A stretch of 64,000 bases of DNA, taken from positions 1,860,001-1,924,000 of the forward strand of contig NZ_AP024109.1 of NCBI RefSeq assembly GCF_016591715.1, written 5' to 3'. Position 1 is the stretch's first letter. Each line of letters opens with the position of its first letter. The DNA comes from Mesorhizobium sp. J8 (lineage in GTDB: Bacteria; Pseudomonadota; Alphaproteobacteria; Rhizobiales; Rhizobiaceae). The notes beneath the pieces are model-generated. The model saw only the letters and a list, made by a program, of their open reading frames with translations. It did not search any database and was not told the DNA's origin. Both the position numbers and the translations under genes were made by a program. Positions 9,358-17,721 of this stretch are shown in pieces.

Positions 9358-9382
9358 AACTGACGCTGAGCGGGAATGTTCC
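9358..9382 (-). promoter_or_regulatory. EcfG-like promoter of the alcohol dehydrogenase
   Basis: Minus strand GGAAC (9382-9378), 16 nt, AGTT (9361-9358); 42 nt before the ATG at 9315. A plus-strand box (GGAAC 9356-9360, 16 nt, TGTT 9377-9380) overlaps it almost completely. Confidence 0.65.
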
Positions 9383-9392
9383 CAGATCATTT

Positions 9393-10178
9393 TCAGCCCT
9401 CTTTTGCCGAGCCCGGCTCGGCCATCTCGCGGTGCTGTTCGGCCAGCGTGCCGGCCGGCGTGACATGGGCGGCGGCGACCTGCATCTTGTTCTTCCAGCC
9501 GCTGACGACCTGTTCTTCGCCGGCCATCAAGGCATCGTAGCCGGCTTTCGCCACATCCGCGGGGTTGTCCTTCTCCTGCGTCCCGACCTCGGTGTCCATC
9601 ATGTCGGCGCGCTCGAAGAAGCGTGTCTGCGTGGCTCCCGGCATCAGGACGGTCACGCTCACGCCGCTGTCTTTCAGCTCGTGGCGCATCGCGATGGCGA
9701 AGGAATCGATGAAGGCCTTGGTGCCGTTGTAGACGGCCTGGAACGTACCAGGCATGAAGCCGGCAATGGAGCCGGTGAACAGGATCCGGCCTCGGCCGCG
9801 CTCCACCATTTTGCGCCCGAGCTTATGGGCGAGATAGACGGTGCCGGTGATGTTGGTGTCGATGACGCGGCGTGCCTTGCTCCAGTCTTGGTCGACAAAG
9901 CCTCGGCCCAGGCCGCGCCCCGCATTGAGGAAAAGAAGATCGATGTCGCGATCGCCGATTTTGGCGATCAATCTGTCGGCGCCGTCCTCGCTTGCAAGGT
10001 CGGCCTCCACTGCGTCGACCGAGACGCCATGTGACTGGAGCGCCTCGGCGGCCTGCTCGATGGCAGGCTCATCGGCAACAATGACGAGATCGTAGCCGTC
10101 CTTGGCGCAGAGTTTCGCGAGCTCCTTGCCGATGCCGCTCGAGGCGCCGGTGACGACCGCCAATTGCTTGTTTCCCAT
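9393..10178 (-). CDS. Short-chain dehydrogenase/reductase
   Basis: A 261-residue classical SDR: TGASSGIG nucleotide-binding motif near residues 10-17, an LNAGRG stretch, catalytic serine in FTGSIAG and YNGTK as the YxxxK pair. The ATG at 10178 (MGNKQLAVVTG) has AGGAGGATCG in front of it; the open frame further upstream is not needed. It is monocistronic, with an EcfG-like box 25 nt upstream. Substrate is unknown. Relatives are often annotated as stress-induced oxidoreductases of the DltE/YdfG type. Confidence 0.9.
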   Translation of the reverse strand: MGNKQLAVVTGASSGIGKELAKLCAKDGYDLVIVADEPAIEQAAEALQSHGVSVDAVEADLASEDGADRLIAKIGDRDIDLLFLNAGRGLGRGFVDQDWSKARRVIDTNITGTVYLAHKLGRKMVERGRGRILFTGSIAGFMPGTFQAVYNGTKAFIDSFAIAMRHELKDSGVSVTVLMPGATQTRFFERADMMDTEVGTQEKDNPADVAKAGYDALMAGEEQVVSGWKNKMQVAAAHVTPAGTLAEQHREMAEPGSAKEG

Positions 10179-10203
10179 TCGATCCTCCTGGGTGGTTCGG
10201 CCG

Positions 10204-10228
10204 AACATCCGGTTTGACCGAATGTTCC
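10204..10228 (-). promoter_or_regulatory. EcfG-like promoter of the SDR gene
   Basis: Minus strand GGAAC (10228-10224), 16 nt, TGTT (10207-10204); 25 nt before the ATG at 10178. Confidence 0.65.
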
Positions 10229-10290
10229 TCGGGCGGGAGGATTTCGGCCAAGGAGGATTTGCGCGGTCGATTGCAATGCTGTTGGCCGAG

Positions 10291-10316
10291 GGAACCGCGA
10301 GGACACTTCGGCTATT
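10291..10316 (+). promoter_or_regulatory. Weak EcfG-like promoter
   Basis: GGAAC, 17 nt, TATT; 22 nt before the ATG at 10339. The -10 deviates from CGTT at two positions, so this is one of the weaker boxes. Confidence 0.4.
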
Positions 10317-10338
10317 GGATCAGCAAGGAGCAATGGCT

Positions 10339-10545
10339 ATGGGACTCTTTACCGACCTGAATAAGAAGCTGACCGAAAACCTCTATGCCCATGGAAGCTA
10401 TCTGAGCGATCCGAGCGCCGACCTGCCGCGGCGGGTAGAGGAAACGGTCGATCTGCTGATGCCCTTCGTGAAGCCCGAAGCGCGGGAAACGGTGAGGCTG
10501 CAGATCCTCGGCATCATCCACGAGCATATCTTCGACGAGGAGTGA
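10339..10545 (+). CDS. Small acidic hypothetical protein
   Basis: A 68-residue soluble protein (MGLFTDLNKKLTENLYAH...). Of two in-frame ATGs I chose 10339, which is 8 nt after AAGGAG; the one at 10333 is too close. Predicted mostly helical (LPRRVEETVDLLMPF, ETVRLQILGIIHE). Not recognised. It is alone on its strand, behind a weak EcfG-like box, and followed by about 240 nt in which I see no gene. Confidence 0.7.
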   Translation: MGLFTDLNKKLTENLYAHGSYLSDPSADLPRRVEETVDLLMPFVKPEARETVRLQILGIIHEHIFDEE

Positions 10546-10786
10546 CTCCGGCGATCGCATGATCCCGGAGGCACTACCCCGCCGGGCTCTGTCACCCCGA
10601 ACGTCCGGATCCGCGCTGCTTTTCGGCTTCGCGGAGCACCCGCACAATGGCGTCCACTGGAGAGGGGTGCGTTGTCGGCTGTGCTTTCCAGCGCCACAGA
10701 TGGCGAAACAAACTTCTCAAGCTTGGCATCGCAACAACCTCCTTGCGCTATCAAACCTCGGGCGGCGAATGTGGTTCCTTCCATGC

Positions 10787-11104
10787 CTAGCGCAAGGTTG
10801 CGGCGAACAGAAAGGCGATTGCGGCCAGGATAACCAGCGCTACGATGACCAGGACCGGGCCGTTCCTGCGCGGCTCCAGGCCGGGCGCGTTCTCCGGCGG
10901 CCGCATCGCATTGGCGAAACTCGCCTGGTTGGTGAAGTTCGGCTTGCGCGGCTCGGCCGGAGCAGAGGAAGCCGGGGCAGCGCCGGCCTCGGCGTCCGCT
11001 TCCAGCGGCGCTGCTGCCGGATCGAATCCGGGCGTCTTGTCCTGTGTCCTGCCGGCCTGGATTTCGCCGTGAGCCTCGGCGGATGTGCGTTGCTTGGGTG
11101 ACAT
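10787..11104 (-). CDS. Tail-anchored single-helix membrane protein
   Basis: A 105-residue protein starting at MSPKQRTSAEAH (AAGGAAG six nt before the ATG at 11104). Residues 1-80 are Ala/Pro/Glu-rich and probably disordered. Residues about 82-105 form one hydrophobic helix (VLVIVALVILAAIAFLFAA) that ends the protein, so a C-in tail-anchored topology is likely. Function unknown. It is transcribed from its own EcfG-like box, divergent from the DUF6894-like gene. Confidence 0.75.
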   Translation of the reverse strand: MSPKQRTSAEAHGEIQAGRTQDKTPGFDPAAAPLEADAEAGAAPASSAPAEPRKPNFTNQASFANAMRPPENAPGLEPRRNGPVLVIVALVILAAIAFLFAATLR

Positions 11105-11125
11105 TCGGCGCTTCCTTTTTCCCAA

Positions 11126-11150
11126 AACCGGCATCCGGCCTCGCTGTTCC
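11126..11150 (-). promoter_or_regulatory. EcfG-like promoter
   Basis: Minus strand GGAAC (11150-11146), 16 nt, GGTT (11129-11126); 21 nt before the ATG at 11104. Divergent partner of 11186-11210. Confidence 0.65.
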
Positions 11151-11185
11151 AATCCAGCCAAGTTCTGCGCGTTCACCGCTCGGGC

Positions 11186-11210
11186 GGAACTTTCGGATCG
11201 GGGAAGCTTT
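11186..11210 (+). promoter_or_regulatory. EcfG-like promoter
   Basis: GGAAC, 16 nt, CTTT; 31 nt before the ATG at 11242. The -10 keeps TT but lacks G. Confidence 0.5.
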
Positions 11211-11241
11211 TTATCTTCGGTAGCAGGACACGGAGGCAGGA

Positions 11242-11736
11242 ATGCAAGTTCTCGACACAACCGTACATGCAAATCCCAAAGGCGCGACGGTCGAGTTTCT
11301 TGGCGAGGGCGGGGAAAACATCGCTGTCACCATGGTTGTGTCCGACCCATTGCTCGGCGACGCCGCGCTTATCGATCGCGCCAGAGAGATGATGCTTCAG
11401 TGTGCCGCGTTCGGCGGCGCCACGGAACGGGACGGGCCGGGCGGGACGGTGAACGCAGGCCGGCCTGAGATCGACGGGTCAAGCGATAGAGGCCAGAGTC
11501 CGTACACATTCGAATATCGCGAGGGCGGCAGTGTGAGGCGGCTCGAGGGCGTCGAGTTGCCGGACCTCGAAGCTGTTCGCCATGAAGCGCTTCGCTCGGC
11601 GATCGATCTGCTCGACGATGCGGCTGAGCCTCATCAAGACGGCTGGGCGGTTCGGGTTCGCGGCGGCGACGGCGCCGTCGTCGTGTCAGTCGATTTCGAA
11701 GAAGCAAGGCAGGAAAAGGCAATGGCCGCAATGTGA
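11242..11736 (+). CDS. DUF6894-like stress protein
   Basis: A 164-residue soluble protein with GGAGGCAGGA just before the ATG. The C-terminal half (about residues 88-155) follows the DUF6894 pattern: a YxFxxREGG strand, then EGVELPDLEAVRHEALRSA, a short linker and a VxVxGGDGAVVVSVDF end. The N-terminal half (residues 1-85) is not recognised. DUF6894 proteins are small rhizobial proteins of unknown role, frequent in stress regulons. There is no membrane segment or signal peptide. Confidence 0.75.
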   Translation: MQVLDTTVHANPKGATVEFLGEGGENIAVTMVVSDPLLGDAALIDRAREMMLQCAAFGGATERDGPGGTVNAGRPEIDGSSDRGQSPYTFEYREGGSVRRLEGVELPDLEAVRHEALRSAIDLLDDAAEPHQDGWAVRVRGGDGAVVVSVDFEEARQEKAMAAM

Positions 11737-11762
11737 GGGAGCGGCCGCATCTGTGAAAGGTA

Positions 11763-12026
11763 ATGATGATGAATTCCCTCATGTCGCTGCATGCGCTTGC
11801 GCGGTCACGAGGCGACGGGCTCAGACCGGAGTTTCTTCGCCTGTTCGAGGCGCGGGCTGCCTTGTTAGGCCCCGACGTTGTAGAACTCCGTTTCGACATG
11901 GAGCAGGCAGGTCCTAACCCCATCGGCAGCGCCGCAACCAAGCCGCAGAAACATATCTTGCGTTTTCCCCGCAGGCATAACGGGAATGGTTGCGAGCCGA
12001 ATCCGGGAAGGGTCATCGTACCCTGA
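11763..12026 (+). CDS. Doubtful small hypothetical protein
   Basis: A possible 87-residue product that begins with three consecutive ATG codons after AAAGG. The first 50 residues (SLHALARSRGDGLRPEFLRLF...) read like protein; the remainder is arginine- and proline-rich and may be shadow sequence. No family recognised and no clear promoter. It could be a decayed receiver-associated gene or non-coding. Confidence 0.3.
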   Translation: MMMNSLMSLHALARSRGDGLRPEFLRLFEARAALLGPDVVELRFDMEQAGPNPIGSAATKPQKHILRFPRRHNGNGCEPNPGRVIVP

Positions 12027-12037
12027 AGGAGGCGGAG

Positions 12038-12400
12038 ATGCGTGCGCCCTTGGCACTGATCGTCGAAGACGAGTATCTAATCGCGTCGGATGTGGCGAAT
12101 GGCTTGAAGGAGCGCGGTTTCGAGGTGGCCTGCGTGGCGTCCGAGCGGGCAGCGACGGCTTGGCTGGACGACCATAAGCCGGATCTGGCTATCATCGATA
12201 TCCAACTGCTCGACGGCCAGCGGGGCGTCGCCGCCGCCCGCCTCAAGGAAGCCGGCGTGCCTTTCGTCGTCCATTCGGGTTACGATCCCGAGTTCCAGTC
12301 GCCGATCTTTCACGGCGCGCCTTATATGCCCAAGCCGGCACCGATCCCGCATTTGGTCGAATTGGCGAGCCAACTGATAGGCGAGCGCGCCGAACCATAG
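12038..12400 (+). CDS. Single-domain response regulator
   Basis: A 120-residue stand-alone receiver domain. The acidic pocket is E10-D11-E12 (VEDEY), the phosphoacceptor is D54 (IIDIQL), the switch serine S80 replaces the usual threonine (VVHSGYD), and K99-P100 closes the active site. The ATG at 12038 follows GGAGGCGGAG. With no output domain it may act as a phosphate sink, or by protein contact, for the HWE kinases nearby. No EcfG box was seen directly upstream. Confidence 0.9.
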   Translation: MRAPLALIVEDEYLIASDVANGLKERGFEVACVASERAATAWLDDHKPDLAIIDIQLLDGQRGVAAARLKEAGVPFVVHSGYDPEFQSPIFHGAPYMPKPAPIPHLVELASQLIGERAEP

Positions 12401-12429
12401 ACGAGCCCATTCAGCGAACTCAGCCGATG

Positions 12430-12819
12430 TCAGCCTTGCGCGGCGCGACCATCGCGAAATCGCGACACCGCCTCGATCAACGCCTCGTAGTCGACTGGCT
12501 TGGTGAGCTTCGGCGTGTCGCGAAACCTGTCGGGAAAAACGGTGACGCTGTCATAGCCGGTGAGGAAAACGAAAGGGACACCGCCACGCGCCAAATGGTC
12601 GGCCAAAGGGAAGCTTCGCTCGCCTCGGAGATTCACATCCAGCACCGCGCCATCCAGCGCGATGCCGTCGATATTATCCAGCGCCTGCTGAATCGTCGGC
12701 GCCGGTCCGACCACGGCACATCCGGCACCGGTCAACTGATCGGCGAGGTCTTGTGCGAGCATAAACACATCCTCGACCACGAGGACATTGAGGCCCGACA
12801 AAAGGCTGTTTGTATTCAT
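12430..12819 (-). CDS. Single-domain response regulator
   Basis: A 129-residue receiver domain: E16-D17, phosphoacceptor D61 (AVLDVNLRG), T in FLTGYD and K-P near residue 104 (LTKPVDY). It lies 24 nt downstream of the CheB-CheR-PAS-HWE kinase on the same strand, the classic place for a cognate receiver. An extra EcfG-like box inside the 3' end of the kinase gene (12942-12966) could transcribe it separately. FVFLTGYD-type receivers of this kind are common partners of HWE kinases in rhizobia. Confidence 0.92.
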   Translation of the reverse strand: MNTNSLLSGLNVLVVEDVFMLAQDLADQLTGAGCAVVGPAPTIQQALDNIDGIALDGAVLDVNLRGERSFPLADHLARGGVPFVFLTGYDSVTVFPDRFRDTPKLTKPVDYEALIEAVSRFRDGRAAQG

Positions 12820-12843
12820 TTCCTTGCCAACACAGCGAGAATG

Positions 12844-15800
12844 CTACTGGCCCCCACTTGGCGCCAGCGGAATATCTATGTCGCATTCAACTCCAGAGCG
12901 CTTAAACCTTAGCTCCACCTTTCCCCCCAACTCATACTCTAAACTTTGCTGGATGAAGCTTGTTCCGAAATTCCGCCGCGGCGGCTCCTCGACGACAGGC
13001 CCGCCGATTTCCTTCCAGTGGATCGACAGAACGCCGGTTTTGTTGGTGTTCCATGTCACGTCGACGCGGCCTTCCTCCGTCGAGAGCGCGCCGTATTTCG
13101 CTGCATTGCTGGCCAACTCGAAGAACACCATGCCGAGCGTCGCGGCCGCGCTTGAGCCGAGCCGCAACGATCTTCCATGGATAACGATATTTTTGCGCAG
13201 GTTGCTACTGTAGGGCGACAGGACCGCTCTCAGCAATTGCTCTAGATCGGTATCTGTCCAGTTGTAGGAAGACAGCACTTCGTGCGTTCGGCCCAATGCT
13301 TGCAGTCGCTCCTGGAACGAAGTGGAAAAATCGCCTATCGAGTCCGATGTGCGCACCATGCGCGACGCCAGCGCGTTGACCGTGGCCAGGATGTTTTTCA
13401 CGCGATGCTGCAACTCATGCAGCAGCCTGTCCTGGCTGCGCTCCGCCTCCTTATGGTGCGATATGTCGACAAGGGCCGCGATCGCGCCGCGCACCCTACC
13501 GGATTCGTCGAACAGCGGATTGGCCGACATCATCACGTCGGTGATCGAGCCGTCCGTCCGCGCTATGCGAGCTTCATAGCCGGGAACGGCCTTGCCCGTC
13601 CGCATTGCCGTGTGCAAAGGCTGGTCATTGGTCCTCACCGGGACGCCCTCGATCAGCAACGGCAGTTCTGCCGGGACTGCCGTCAGCTTGCCGTCCGTGA
13701 TACCGCGGCCGGCGAGTTCCGCCGCGCGACGATTGGCGCGGATCACCTCGCCCTCGCCGTCCTCGGCGATGAAGATGCCCACCGGCACGAGATCCAGCAC
13801 CGTCTCCAGGCTTTCCAGTCGGTTGCGCAAGTCATGGGTGAGGATGCCAATCCTTTCCTCCGCCCGCACAATCTGGGTGACGTCGACGAAGGTGACGACA
13901 ACGCCGGCTATGACATTGTCGACCGTACGGTAAGGCAGGACGCGCATGATGTAGCTGCTGCCGCTCTCTGCGCCCTCGATCTGCCGCTCGATCGTGCCCA
14001 GCCGGCGTAACACCTGCTCCATGTCAGCCTGCAAGCCATCGGCAGGGAAGCGGGGGCGCACATGGGCAAGCGGCCGGCCGACATCGCTTTCGACCAGCCG
14101 GAACAGGTCGCGCGCCGTCGGCGTGAAGCTCTTGATGCAGAGATCGCGGTCGAGGAACACGGTCGCGATCTGCGTGCTTTCCAAAAGGTTCGACATGTCG
14201 TTGTTGGCGCGGGTGAGCTCGTCGACGCGGATGTTGAGCTCGGCATTGACCGTCTGCAGTTCCTCGTTGATCGACTGCAGCTCTTCCTTGGAGGTTTCCA
14301 GTTCCTCGTTGGACGACTGCAGCTCCTCATTGATCGAGGACAGCTCCTCATTCGAGGATTTCAGCTCCTCATTGGAGGATTCGAGTTCCTCCGTCGTCAC
14401 TTGCAGCCTGTCCTTGGTCTCCCTCAGCTCCCTTTCGAGCTGGCTGACATTCGCGCTCTCGACGTCATCGGTTGTGTGTACCGGCTCGTCCTCGATTTCC
14501 GGCTTGATGCCGCCGACATCGCGGAAGACCAGCATGTAGAGCGGCTCCGCTCCACCCTCGACCGGCAGCGGCTGCACGGCGAGGCTGATGGTCTGGCGTC
14601 CGCCATTGGTGCCGACGGCGATCTTGTTCTGGACCGCTACGTGTCCTGTACTGACCGCCTTGTGCAGCGCTGCCCTGAGATCCATGCGCAGGCCGCGCCT
14701 TGCCATGGAGAAGACGTTGTGGTCGGGGGCGCCGGCGGCCAGCTCGAGATATTTACCGGTGCCGCCGGAACTGTGCATCAACTCGCCGGCGGCGTTGACG
14801 ACCACATAAGCCGGTGAATAGCGCTCGACCAGCAAACGTTCCGCGACTTCCTGCAGGGTGCCGGTCGTTGCACGGGGGCGCGCGCTCGGAACCGCCTGCC
14901 TTGCCGCGGCCGCGAGCGGGAATTCGGGGAGACGTTGCGCGGCAACCCCGCTGCGCTTCTGGAATATGCGGCTTGCCTTATCGACCGTAGCGAACAGGCG
15001 TCCGTGGCGCGTGACATTTTCGGACGAACCGAGAAAGAGATAGCCGTTGTTGCGCAGCGCGTAGTGGAAGATCGGGACGATCTTTTCCTGCAGCTCCGAA
15101 CCCATGTAGATCAGAAGGTTGCGGCAGGCGATCAGGTCGAGCCTGGAGAAAGGCGGATCACGCAGCAGATTATGCGCCGAGAACAGACAGACTTCGCGAA
15201 GATCGGACGAAACGCGGTAAGTGCCGTCCTCGCGCGAGAAGAACTCCTTGAGCCGCTTCGGCGTGATATCGGTCGCGATCGTCGCCGGATAACGCCCCGC
15301 TCTTGCCACCTCCAGGGCGCGCTCGTCGATGTCGGTTGCGAAGATCTGCAGATTGGGCGAGGCAGCGCCGCGCGGCGCGTTCTCCTTCATCAGCATGGCG
15401 ATCGAATAGGCTTCTTCGCCCGTCGCGCAGCCAGGCACCCAGACCCTTATCGTTTCGTCCGGCCGGCGGTCCTCAAGCAGCCGGGGAATGACCATCTTCT
15501 CAAGGACCTCAAAGGCGTGCTCGTCGCGGAAGAAGCTGGTAACGCCGATGAGCAGATCCTGGAACAGGAGATCCACCTGCTGCGGCTCGTCGCGCAACCG
15601 CTCGTAGAAGACGGTCGGATCGTCGATCTGCAGCACCTGCATGCGGCGCTGGATGCGGCGAAGGATGGTGTTGTCCTTGTAGCCGCTGAAATCGTGGCCG
15701 GTGCGCATGCGAAGCAGCGCCGCGATGCGCGAAAGCTGTTCGGCCACGTCACGCTTGCGGCGGTCGCGCTCGCTTTCGTCGCGGTTGGCGTGACGAAAAT

Positions 15801-16416
15801 AGCTGATCAGCTTCGCCGCCATTTCTTCGGCGGGCAGCACCATGTCGACCAGGCCGGTCCGCACGGCGCTGCGCATCATGCCGTCATATTCGGCGCTCTC
15901 CTGCGCCAGCGTTAGCCCACCATGCTCCTTGATGGCTCTCAGCCCGATAGTGCCGTCGCTGCCCGTTCCGGAAAGGATGATGCCTGCCGCATGCTCCGAC
16001 TGTTCTTGGGCCAACGACGTGAAGAAGTCGTCGATCGGCATCCGCTTGGCGCGCGTGGGGGCCAATTTGGCAACGCGAAAACGCTGCCCGAGCACGGTCA
16101 CGGAGGCGCCGGGCGGGACGACGTAGATTTTGTCAGACTCGACTTCCATGCCCTCGGAGGCGGTTTGCGTTTCGATCGTCGTTGAGCGCTGGATGATACT
16201 GGCGAGCACGCTTTCGTGCTCGGCGTCGAGATGCTGGATAACGACATAGGCAAAGCCGCTGTCGGCCGGCACTTCGGGGAAGAACTTCTGCAGTGCCGCT
16301 ATGCCGCCCGCCGATGCTCCGATGCCGATGATGGGAAGCGGCGCGGGCTCTCCCGCGCCTTCAGGCGAGCTATTCCTTGCCTTCCTTGTGCTTGCCTTTC
16401 TTGCCGCCTTCGCCAT
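12844..16416 (-). CDS. CheB-CheR-PAS-HWE/HisKA_2 hybrid histidine kinase
   Basis: A 1190-residue cytoplasmic sensor with these parts in order. A CheB-type methylesterase (about 28-215) has S35 in GASAGG and SGTGSDGT. A CheR methyltransferase (about 235-490) has GCATGEEAYS. A PAS-like segment follows, then a long coiled coil of repeated SSNEEL/SINEEL units (about 655-735). Two PAS domains come next (about 735-980), then an HWE/HisKA_2 phosphoacceptor (LQHRVKNILATVNAL) and an ATPase domain. I chose the ATG at 16416; the open frame continues to 16560 inside the neighbouring gene. There are no chemoreceptors nearby, so a non-chemotactic sensing role is likely. Confidence 0.92.
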   Translation of the reverse strand: MAKAARKASTRKARNSSPEGAGEPAPLPIIGIGASAGGIAALQKFFPEVPADSGFAYVVIQHLDAEHESVLASIIQRSTTIETQTASEGMEVESDKIYVVPPGASVTVLGQRFRVAKLAPTRAKRMPIDDFFTSLAQEQSEHAAGIILSGTGSDGTIGLRAIKEHGGLTLAQESAEYDGMMRSAVRTGLVDMVLPAEEMAAKLISYFRHANRDESERDRRKRDVAEQLSRIAALLRMRTGHDFSGYKDNTILRRIQRRMQVLQIDDPTVFYERLRDEPQQVDLLFQDLLIGVTSFFRDEHAFEVLEKMVIPRLLEDRRPDETIRVWVPGCATGEEAYSIAMLMKENAPRGAASPNLQIFATDIDERALEVARAGRYPATIATDITPKRLKEFFSREDGTYRVSSDLREVCLFSAHNLLRDPPFSRLDLIACRNLLIYMGSELQEKIVPIFHYALRNNGYLFLGSSENVTRHGRLFATVDKASRIFQKRSGVAAQRLPEFPLAAAARQAVPSARPRATTGTLQEVAERLLVERYSPAYVVVNAAGELMHSSGGTGKYLELAAGAPDHNVFSMARRGLRMDLRAALHKAVSTGHVAVQNKIAVGTNGGRQTISLAVQPLPVEGGAEPLYMLVFRDVGGIKPEIEDEPVHTTDDVESANVSQLERELRETKDRLQVTTEELESSNEELKSSNEELSSINEELQSSNEELETSKEELQSINEELQTVNAELNIRVDELTRANNDMSNLLESTQIATVFLDRDLCIKSFTPTARDLFRLVESDVGRPLAHVRPRFPADGLQADMEQVLRRLGTIERQIEGAESGSSYIMRVLPYRTVDNVIAGVVVTFVDVTQIVRAEERIGILTHDLRNRLESLETVLDLVPVGIFIAEDGEGEVIRANRRAAELAGRGITDGKLTAVPAELPLLIEGVPVRTNDQPLHTAMRTGKAVPGYEARIARTDGSITDVMMSANPLFDESGRVRGAIAALVDISHHKEAERSQDRLLHELQHRVKNILATVNALASRMVRTSDSIGDFSTSFQERLQALGRTHEVLSSYNWTDTDLEQLLRAVLSPYSSNLRKNIVIHGRSLRLGSSAAATLGMVFFELASNAAKYGALSTEEGRVDVTWNTNKTGVLSIHWKEIGGPVVEEPPRRNFGTSFIQQSLEYELGGKVELRFKRSGVECDIDIPLAPSGGQ
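12942..12966 (-). promoter_or_regulatory. EcfG-like promoter inside the kinase gene
   Basis: Minus strand GGAAC (12966-12962), 16 nt, AGTT (12945-12942). It lies within the last 125 nt of the hybrid kinase and 122 nt before the receiver gene start at 12819, so it could uncouple receiver from kinase expression. Being inside coding sequence it is less certain. Confidence 0.45.
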
Positions 16417-17425
16417 TGCCCGCCACCCGCGCCTGCCTGCTCTCCAGGATGCGCTCGATGACGGCCGCATCCGCTTCATATTCCTTCGCACGCTCGCCGA
16501 ACTTATTGGCAAGTTCGGAGCGACGCCGCGTCTTTTCGCGCTCGGCCATTCGCCGGGCAAATTCCGCCCGTTGCTGATGCGAGCGCAGCAAGCTCCACAG
16601 GATCTCGTCCGCCTCGATCGCCTGCGCTTCCATCACCGCGTCGGCGGTGAAGGCGTGCCCGGTATGGCACCGATAGCGCAGCATGTCACCGTCTTCGATC
16701 TCCCACAGCGGCCCGTGGCATTCCGGGCATGTAAACACCGACAATTCGCCAAGTCGATCCACTTCTTTCATGGTTGAATGCTCCTGCGCGGCAATCGCCG
16801 CCTCCAATCTGACAGCCGGCGGGGCCGAGAAGGTTTCGCCGGCCGGCTCGACGGCCAACTTTGCCAGCAAAGCACCGATATCCGCAGCGGGTAGGCAGTG
16901 GTCGATCTCGACATAACGCAACGCGCTTTCCACCATGGAAGGCACCAGGGCGTCTTCGGGATGCTGGACCACCGCCAGGCCGCCGACCGCCTTGATGGCC
17001 CTCAACCCGGCGGTGCCGTCCGAAAGTGCACCCGACAGCAGCACGCCGACGACGCGAGCGCCGTAGCTCAGTGCCGCCGAGCGGAACAAGGGGTCGATGG
17101 CCGGCCGGGCAAGGTTTTCGCGTGGGCCCCGCCGCAGCATCATATGGTCGTCATGAAGAAGAAGGTGGAAGCCGGGCGGGGCCACATAGATGCAGCCGGT
17201 CCTGAACGCTTCGCCGTTTTTGACGGGCTGCGCTTTAAGCGTGCCCGCCCTGTCCAAAATCTCAGGCAGGTAGCTTACCTGGCCGACATGCACCACGACG
17301 AACACGGCGGCCGGCAAATCGGCCGGCAGATCGCTGACAATCTGCCTCAACGGTTCGATCCCGCCCGCCGAAGCGCCGATGACGATGACGTTGTGATTTT
17401 TCGCTGGGCCTTTGATAGGGGCCAT
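16370..17425 (-). CDS. CheB-type protein-glutamate methylesterase with C-terminal zinc-ribbon-like segment
   Basis: A 351-residue protein without a receiver domain. Residues about 10-195 are a CheB methylesterase (GASAGG with S19, VVVHVG and LLSGALSDGT). Residues about 230-260 hold a C-x2-C ... C-x2-H arrangement (CPECHG and RCHTGH) that could bind zinc. The tail is a charged, lysine-rich helix. It overlaps the start of the CheB-CheR kinase by 47 nt and is first in that operon. It may demethylate a product of the CheR domain of its partner, or be a remodelled signalling domain. Confidence 0.88.
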   Translation of the reverse strand: MAPIKGPAKNHNVIVIGASAGGIEPLRQIVSDLPADLPAAVFVVVHVGQVSYLPEILDRAGTLKAQPVKNGEAFRTGCIYVAPPGFHLLLHDDHMMLRRGPRENLARPAIDPLFRSAALSYGARVVGVLLSGALSDGTAGLRAIKAVGGLAVVQHPEDALVPSMVESALRYVEIDHCLPAADIGALLAKLAVEPAGETFSAPPAVRLEAAIAAQEHSTMKEVDRLGELSVFTCPECHGPLWEIEDGDMLRYRCHTGHAFTADAVMEAQAIEADEILWSLLRSHQQRAEFARRMAEREKTRRRSELANKFGERAKEYEADAAVIERILESRQARVAGNGEGGKKGKHKEGKE

Positions 17426-17510
17426 TCCGCCACGAGCCTCCAGATTGGCTGTAAGAACCGTTCCGTTGCGGTTATGGCGCCATCGCGGTTCAGCGACCGG
17501 TCAGCTGTTT

Positions 17511-17535
17511 AACAATGCAATCTGCGCGATGTTCC
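17511..17535 (-). promoter_or_regulatory. EcfG-like promoter of the CheB/hybrid-kinase operon
   Basis: Minus strand GGAAC (17535-17531), 16 nt, TGTT (17514-17511); 85 nt before the ATG at 17425. Confidence 0.6.
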
Positions 17536-17617
17536 ATTTGCTGCTGCCCCACTTGAATCGCTGCTGCGGCGACCATTCGCCGGCTGTTCCAAAGTGCCGA
17601 CGGGTTTTTCTTTCGCT

Positions 17618-17642
17618 GGAACAAACATCGGCATCAGCGCTT
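17618..17642 (+). promoter_or_regulatory. EcfG-like promoter without an adjacent reading frame
   Basis: GGAAC, 16 nt, GCTT. No start codon with a ribosome site follows. Transcription would meet the hairpin at 17681-17721, so a short RNA is possible; alternatively it is a distal promoter for the gene at 18060. Confidence 0.4.
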
Positions 17643-17680
17643 AGGGCGTCGCGGTCATGTCCGCTCTTGGTGTCCGGTGC

Positions 17681-17721
17681 GAAGACCCGTTGCCGTTTTC
17701 CTCCCACGGCGACGGGTCTTC
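17681..17721 (+). terminator. Long hairpin, probable intrinsic terminator
   Basis: Arms GAAGACCCGT (17681-17690) and ACGGGTCTTC (17712-17721) are perfect complements, extended inward by TGCCGT/ACGGCG with one mismatch. It is followed by CTTTGCG, a weak T-run. Confidence 0.5.

Noticed and set aside
10546..10786. Frames of 110-180 codons on both strands between the 68-residue gene and the tail-anchored protein gene
   Set aside because: No ribosome sites, poor composition and no promoter; they extend only because GC-rich DNA has few stops.
14230..14400. Tandem DNA repeat inside the hybrid kinase gene
   Set aside because: The repetition encodes the SSNEEL-type coiled-coil heptads of the protein and is explained by that; it is not a separate repeat element.
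17460..17464. GGAAC on the minus strand just upstream of the CheB gene
   Set aside because: Neither 16 nor 17 nt downstream is there an NNTT; the better box is at 17511-17535.
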